The notes below the pieces were generated by a model. The model was given only the letters and a program-made list of their open reading frames with translations, did no database searches and had not been told where the DNA came from. DNA of 64,000 nt from Gremmenia infestans (Eukaryota; Ascomycota; Leotiomycetes; Helotiales; Hamatocanthoscyphaceae), in NCBI GenBank assembly GCA_032629725.1, contig JAFEVB010000015.1:2170001-2234000 (forward strand), read 5' to 3'. Below, piece by piece: positions 59,148-64,000 of the stretch. The position numbers and the translations under genes were made by a program. Numbering within the stretch: the stretch's first letter is position 1; each line of letters starts with the position of its first letter.

Positions 59148-59659
59148 ATGTGCTGTGCTGTGCTGTGTTATGTTATACTAATAATATTTCATAATCTTCT
59201 CTTCTAGCTACATACATACATGCACTCCCTTTCCAAGCCTTGATTTACACAAGAGGCACTCAAACACCCACCAAATCTGCCTCCAAATCCATCTTTAAAT
59301 TCAAATCCAAATCCAATCTATAGCTAGATACCTAGACATATATAACTTCTCAAGCCAGACGTCGGCCAACCAGTAGTCCTCACGATCCCACTCGCAAGAG
59401 CTCACTCACATTCACGATGCCATGCCATGCCATGCCTCAGAGGCTAATTAAATCTCATATCACATCACATCACATCATTTCCACACAAGTAGAAAGAGGT
59501 ATTGATTCGCTTATGGAGTAATTAACATCCATGATTCCAAATTTACTTTGCTTCCCTTCCCTTCCCTTCCCTTTCATACAACTGTAAACGCTATCGTGCC
59601 TACCTAACGCCTGGAGAGAAAAAATTTACATCCCGTATGCCGTTTGAAACGCATATAGC
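59148..59659. other. Intergenic stretch between convergent genes, microsatellites
   Basis: It holds 3' flanks with short repeats: TGTGC near 59150, ATGCC near 59417, CACAT near 59460 and CTTCC near 59550. No gene seen. Confidence 0.6.
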
Positions 59660-62344
59660 TCAAGAACCCTCTGCTTCATCAAGGGTATCCTCCACCGTAA
59701 CCGCTCTCGCCTTCCCCTTTTCCTGTGCACCGGAACTTGTCTCTCCTATTTCCGTTTCCGACGAGGCAGGATGAGAGGTACTGGTCGTATCTGCATTGAA
59801 CGCATGTTGACCCTGTCCCTGACCCTGTCCCTGTCCTTGCCCCTCCTGAGTCTGCTTATCGGCAAGTGGGAGCGGTGATGTGGACATGGATGCGGGGGTG
59901 GCACTCGTACCAGCCGCGTCTGAAAATAGTTGAGAGGAACCCCAATTGGGCAACTGAGAAGACGAAGAAGCGGGAGGATTTGATGCGATAGATGCAGAAG
60001 CGGAAGTACTTGTGGCCACGTTTGAAGGGGCTGATTGGTCGGCTATAATCGAGGGTGGAGTATGGATGGCGTTCCCATCAGACGAATCATCTGAGTGGGT
60101 GTCGGGATTAGCCGTTGGTGTTGGTGTCAGATTATTATTAGAACTTTCTCCCGCCATAGGGCTGATGGTCGTCGTGGAGCCTGTGGGGGCCGATCCTACA
60201 CCAACATTTCCTACAGGTCCGGGAAGAGGTATTTGGCCTGTAGGTATTTGCCCAGGACCATCTAATCTTTGCAGTGGAAGGAGTGACCAACCTTCTGGTA
60301 TTGTTACACCAGAAGGAAGCTCAGCACTGCCTGAGGGTATTGCTGCTGTACCTGGACGTGCCCCGTGTCGCTGAATTTGAGGTATACCCGGTTGAAATGG
60401 AGAGTTAGTCATGGGCCTAGTGACCAACGGCGGCATTTGCGGCGTTTGAACATTGTTTCCGGTCGATGGATCGGCACCCCCGTTCTGCATAAGTCGAAGC
60501 CTTTCAAGCTCTATCTGCAATAGTTGCACCCGTTGGAGCTGTTGTTGTGTTATCTGGAGCGTTCCAATTTCTGCTATGAGATGTTGCTCTATTTGCTGCA
60601 GGTGATCCTGCAATGTAGTAGCTGTTGCAGGTATATTGGCTCCACCCTGAGCCTGTGGTTGGGCCTGGACGCGTGGGAAACCCAATTCAAGGCCATACAT
60701 TCGTGCTCCACCGCCCACACCATTTTCCTGGTTCGCTTGAGGGCCACCAAAGCCGTTGGCAAGATCTTGAATGTTTGCTTGACCATAAGCAAATCTCAAA
60801 GGTCCAAAGTTAATCATTCTCATTCGACGAACCGGAGGCCGGCCCGCTGGTGGCGGTGCTCCTGGACCATCTTGTTGTCCGGGCACTGGAGGCTGGCCTC
60901 CTTGACCGGGGGGATTCCCGTTATTTGCCGCTCCATTCGGCGCTTGCTCCTGAGGAGGGTCCACTACAGGAGCTCGACATATAGGGCATGCCTGCTGACG
61001 TTCAAGCCATCTTTTGAGACAGCCAAGATGGAGAGTGTGTCCACACGGGAGCTTCTTTGGCCTGGACTGTTCATTGACGGTATGTCCGCCGGGACGAGCA
61101 GGCGGAACTGCTCCCGGACCAGCCGGAGGTGCTTGCGGGTTCGTGACGGACCAAGGCGTCATCTCCTCACGGCAGATGATACAGGTATCTTCTCGTGCAA
61201 TATCTTCTACGGTAGCGTCTGCGTATTTCTGGTTCATGTCGTTTGTTGCCCGACGATATCTGAGGAAAGCTGAGAGACGTTTCGTAAACGATCGAGCTGT
61301 TAAGAATACATCACGGATGATGTGGATTGGTAGGCCATAGAACATGAATAAGATCACAAAGAATGTTATGTATATTCCGAGTTTGATGAAATCTGTGATT
61401 TGTAAGCATTAAATACCACTCGTGCAAACCGCCAGTCTCACCTGAAATGAGGTCAAGAGTTAAAACCCAGTGACCCTTTGCTTCCCATCCCGGGGTTTCG
61501 ATATCCATCTCGTCGACGTCGTCCTCTGACGGTAGTGGCGCAGTGGATGGAGCCGCATCAGCTCCTTCACCACCTTCTGCAGCAGCTGCGGCGGCAACTT
61601 CTCTTTGCCTCAATATTTCAGCTCTCTCTTCGCGAACCTCTCTACGCCGTTCGATAAGCCTCTCCTGAGTTTGCTTATTCTGCACCCTGGCCTCAATCAG
61701 TGATATACAATATCGAACACCGGTGGCCAATGAGCAAGTGGTAAGGATAGCGAATTCAAAAAGAAACATAACCATCATATTCGGCCTCGCTTGCTGGATG
61801 ACCGTATTGATGGTATATTTCATTAACCATAAGTCGTAGATGATGGACATTGTCAAAGAGACGGATAATCGAATGTGGAAGAGACGAGGATTCGCGGGAG
61901 GCTGTTGATCCAGTATTTCAACTCTTCCATCTCCAATCCACCCCCAGACTTTACCCGTCAAGAGAGCAACAAACATGACCAAGAACCAGGCGCCCACTTC
62001 CTCCCGGAATATTGTCATTGCCAGGCATGTCTCCGTAATCGCGAACCACGACTTCTCGTATAGCTGCTCAATTTCGAGGGGTCGGAGTGCTCCATAGAAA
62101 AGCCGTTGCAGCCAATATATGAATGTGCCGTAGAGAAAGAGGATGAGGTTGATGAGTATCTGCGAAGCTGTTAGCTATGATTTGTCCGCCGGGTCCGGGG
62201 TTTGTCAAGTACCATCAAGCACAAGTTGCTCTGAGACAAATATACACATGCTGAATAGAAGTTCGCGCGCTGTGTAAATGCAGAAACAATCACCCCTCCT
62301 GCCAAAACCGTAGAAACCCCAGCGTAGTATGATAACCTCGTCAT
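59660..62344 (-). CDS. hrd1: ERAD E3 ubiquitin ligase Hrd1/Der3 (synoviolin)
   Basis: Exons 62344-62213, 62159-61442 and 61392-59660 (introns 53 and 49 nt) give 860 aa. The N-terminal 330 residues hold about six or more membrane helices, beginning MTRLSYYAGVSTVLAGGV and including REEVGAWFLVMFVALLTGKV. The RING-H2 domain spans about 354-423: CIICREEM, then CGHTLHLGCLKRW and CPIC. About 35 Pro/Gly-rich residues lie between the second and third metal ligands. The tail is long and Gln/Gly/Pro/Ser-rich with a short GQGQGQ repeat. The ligase sits in the endoplasmic reticulum membrane and marks misfolded proteins for the proteasome. All introns are in phase, and the helix order fits the family. Confidence 0.94.
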
Positions 62345-64000
62345 CTCTGGCAGATGCGGTGGTTGCGGTGGTTGCGGTGGTAGCGTTTCCGAGTTTCCAA
62401 ATTGTGGTGCTGTGGATGACAGATTATTTTAGGAAGTTCTCAGCTTGGATCCAGATCGCGGGTGTCCTTGCTGGCTCAGAAGAACTATGTGCCCATATTT
62501 CGAATGATTGCGGTAGTCTAACAAAGCTCTAGATGTCGTTTGTTGGTTATAGTAAATGTGGCCTTGTACGCCTCTTGGGAGTCGGGAAAACAATACTCCG
62601 CCCCGCCCCGCTCCTGTCGGCGTTGGCATTCAAAACTTGGGATTCAAGCAATCGTATAATCGCATTGCACTATGTAGGAGTAGGAGTGGGAGTAGGAGTA
62701 AGCATTATCTATTACTTCTAATTTCACATCTCTTGTTATAGACTGACCGGTGAAGTTCCAACCATTCACCAAACATATCCGAGTATTTAAGTAAGGTCCA
62801 GTTCTGCAAGACCCAAAACGAAGCATGTAGAGCAAGGGCATGATGGACCCAACGTCCCGCCTTCCAATTATCTACAACTTTCGGTACATGCTGACCCCGG
62901 ACTTGTTGATGAGAATCAAGAGGGGAGTCATCGTGAAGCGTGATTTTATCTATGGTTCATATGGACGCGGAAGACGTTAGGCTAATGGACCCCTTTGGTT
63001 AAGACCAAGGCCTGGAAGAAATCCAATCGCTGTGAGGAACGTCCTAATTCATAGACAATACGAGAGAATCATGTAGTAAGGTATACTCTCTCGGCCTGCA
63101 ATTCAGCCCTACATATATCTTCGGGGGAGGTGCCTCGCCGGCGACCATAGCACCCCCCTACGAGATGAGTTGATAACTTGATATGTATAATACCATCATA
63201 TCAACCTGAGAGATACCTAATGTTTGGCTCACAAGGTAATTACTAGGCTACGAGGACTGCATTCATGAAGAACTGGAGTTTTAATGCCTTGGGTTGAGAA
63301 CAGGCATACTACTATTCCATGAAAAACCTCACTTAGTCAGAAGGGACGTCTTGTGAAGATGGATTTGTTCTTTGAAACAAACTTATAGGGCCTGCCACAC
63401 GAGATCTTGTCAAAACTCACATATACGCGACAAATATGCCGGTTTGCGCGACGTCTCGTACAAGAATACCAGGTTCACTAAGTGAGGCTGTGAAAATATG
63501 AGGCTTTGATGGGAGATCCTTAATCCCTTTTATTGCTCTGAATTTCCCTCCTTGGAGAAGTATGCAAAGAATCATATTGGTAAGTGAGAACCCAACTGCT
63601 AGGCAAAACATACTACTGTGTTGTCCTGGATGTCATGGGATCTGGATAGGCAAGTAAAAGGGGTTCGATTGACTTTCCGATCCATAAATCGATGTTCAGT
63701 TTGAATTCAATGGAAACTATGAACGCTTGAAATATTCATTCTTTTCGCCTTTTAAGGATGCATGAAACTGTGACGAGAATGTACTGCAGAAAATAAGTTC
63801 ACCGCTCACCAACCGTTCCAACAACATTTTCAAATTGAAACCTTCCCCCATTCCTTCGCGACCACATGCTCGATCAGTTCCCTAGAACTCCTGCAGACCT
63901 CCGCTTGACTGGAGTAAGCTTAATGACAATTTTTGACCTTGTCCCACAGCACTATTGCCACGCAAAAATAGCCACTGGAGAATCATTCGCATGATCAGCT
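62345..64000. other. Right-edge stretch, no gene seen
   Basis: It begins with the Hrd1 promoter and a GGTGGTTGC run. A GGAGTA repeat lies near 62675-62700. An imperfect stem around 63132-63161 (GGGGGAGGTGC pairing with GCACCCCCC) encloses a CGCCGGCG palindrome. A short minus-strand frame at 63417-63611 is hydrophobic at its start but has no other support. Confidence 0.5.

Noticed and set aside
63121..63165. GC-rich imperfect stem near the right edge
   Set aside because: The stem has mismatches and no poly-T or gene context; it is too weak to call a structured RNA.

Overview
The window reads as nuclear DNA of a filamentous ascomycete fungus. Genes have short introns, mostly 46-80 nt, with GTAAGT-like donors, CTAAC-like branch points and CAG/TAG acceptors. 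The gene set is fungal: a Zn2Cys6 regulator, an Hrr1/SAD-3-type helicase, a Yta7/Abo1-type bromodomain ATPase and fungal-type glycogenin. Gene-free stretches are long and rich in microsatellites. A Leotiomycetes-like fungus is a guess from the general look, not something the sequence proves. I saw no tRNA, rRNA, CRISPR array or intact transposon. Most gene models below were assembled by hand from several frames: I located each splice site and checked that phase and total length agree.

Layout. 0-3.5 kb holds a secreted GH25-like muramidase and a small coiled-coil protein, both on the minus strand. 3.4-7.1 kb and 8.9-13.0 kb are two gene-poor stretches flanking an MFS sugar transporter. 13-18.4 kb holds a WDR70-type WD40 protein and a NIPA-type magnesium transporter sharing a 288-bp divergent promoter, then an unrecognised small zinc-ribbon-like protein. 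19.7-23.0 kb has three tandem plus-strand genes of no recognisable family. 23-26.7 kb is gene-poor, with a perfect 10-bp-arm hairpin and a tandem duplication carrying RIP-like transitions. 26.7-32.3 kb holds a three-exon coiled-coil protein and a secreted S41 peptidase.

33.5-40.7 kb looks like a small catabolic neighbourhood: deoxyribose-phosphate aldolase and a zinc alcohol dehydrogenase diverge from a promoter with repeated TCCGCCGGAACCGAA elements, and next to them lie a Zn2Cys6 regulator and an alpha/beta hydrolase. The aldolase releases acetaldehyde, a possible substrate for the dehydrogenase, and CGG triplets are what Zn2Cys6 proteins usually bind. A locally controlled deoxyribose or aldehyde module is therefore a testable inference.

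40.9-53.6 kb holds two large chromatin-related genes in tandem: the Yta7/Abo1/ATAD2-type ATPase, and an NFX1-type zinc-finger helicase whose last exon (an RZ-type finger) is hidden behind an intron. 54.6-62.3 kb holds glycogenin (with very short 5' exons), an F-box-like small protein, and the ERAD ubiquitin ligase Hrd1. 62.3-64 kb shows no gene.
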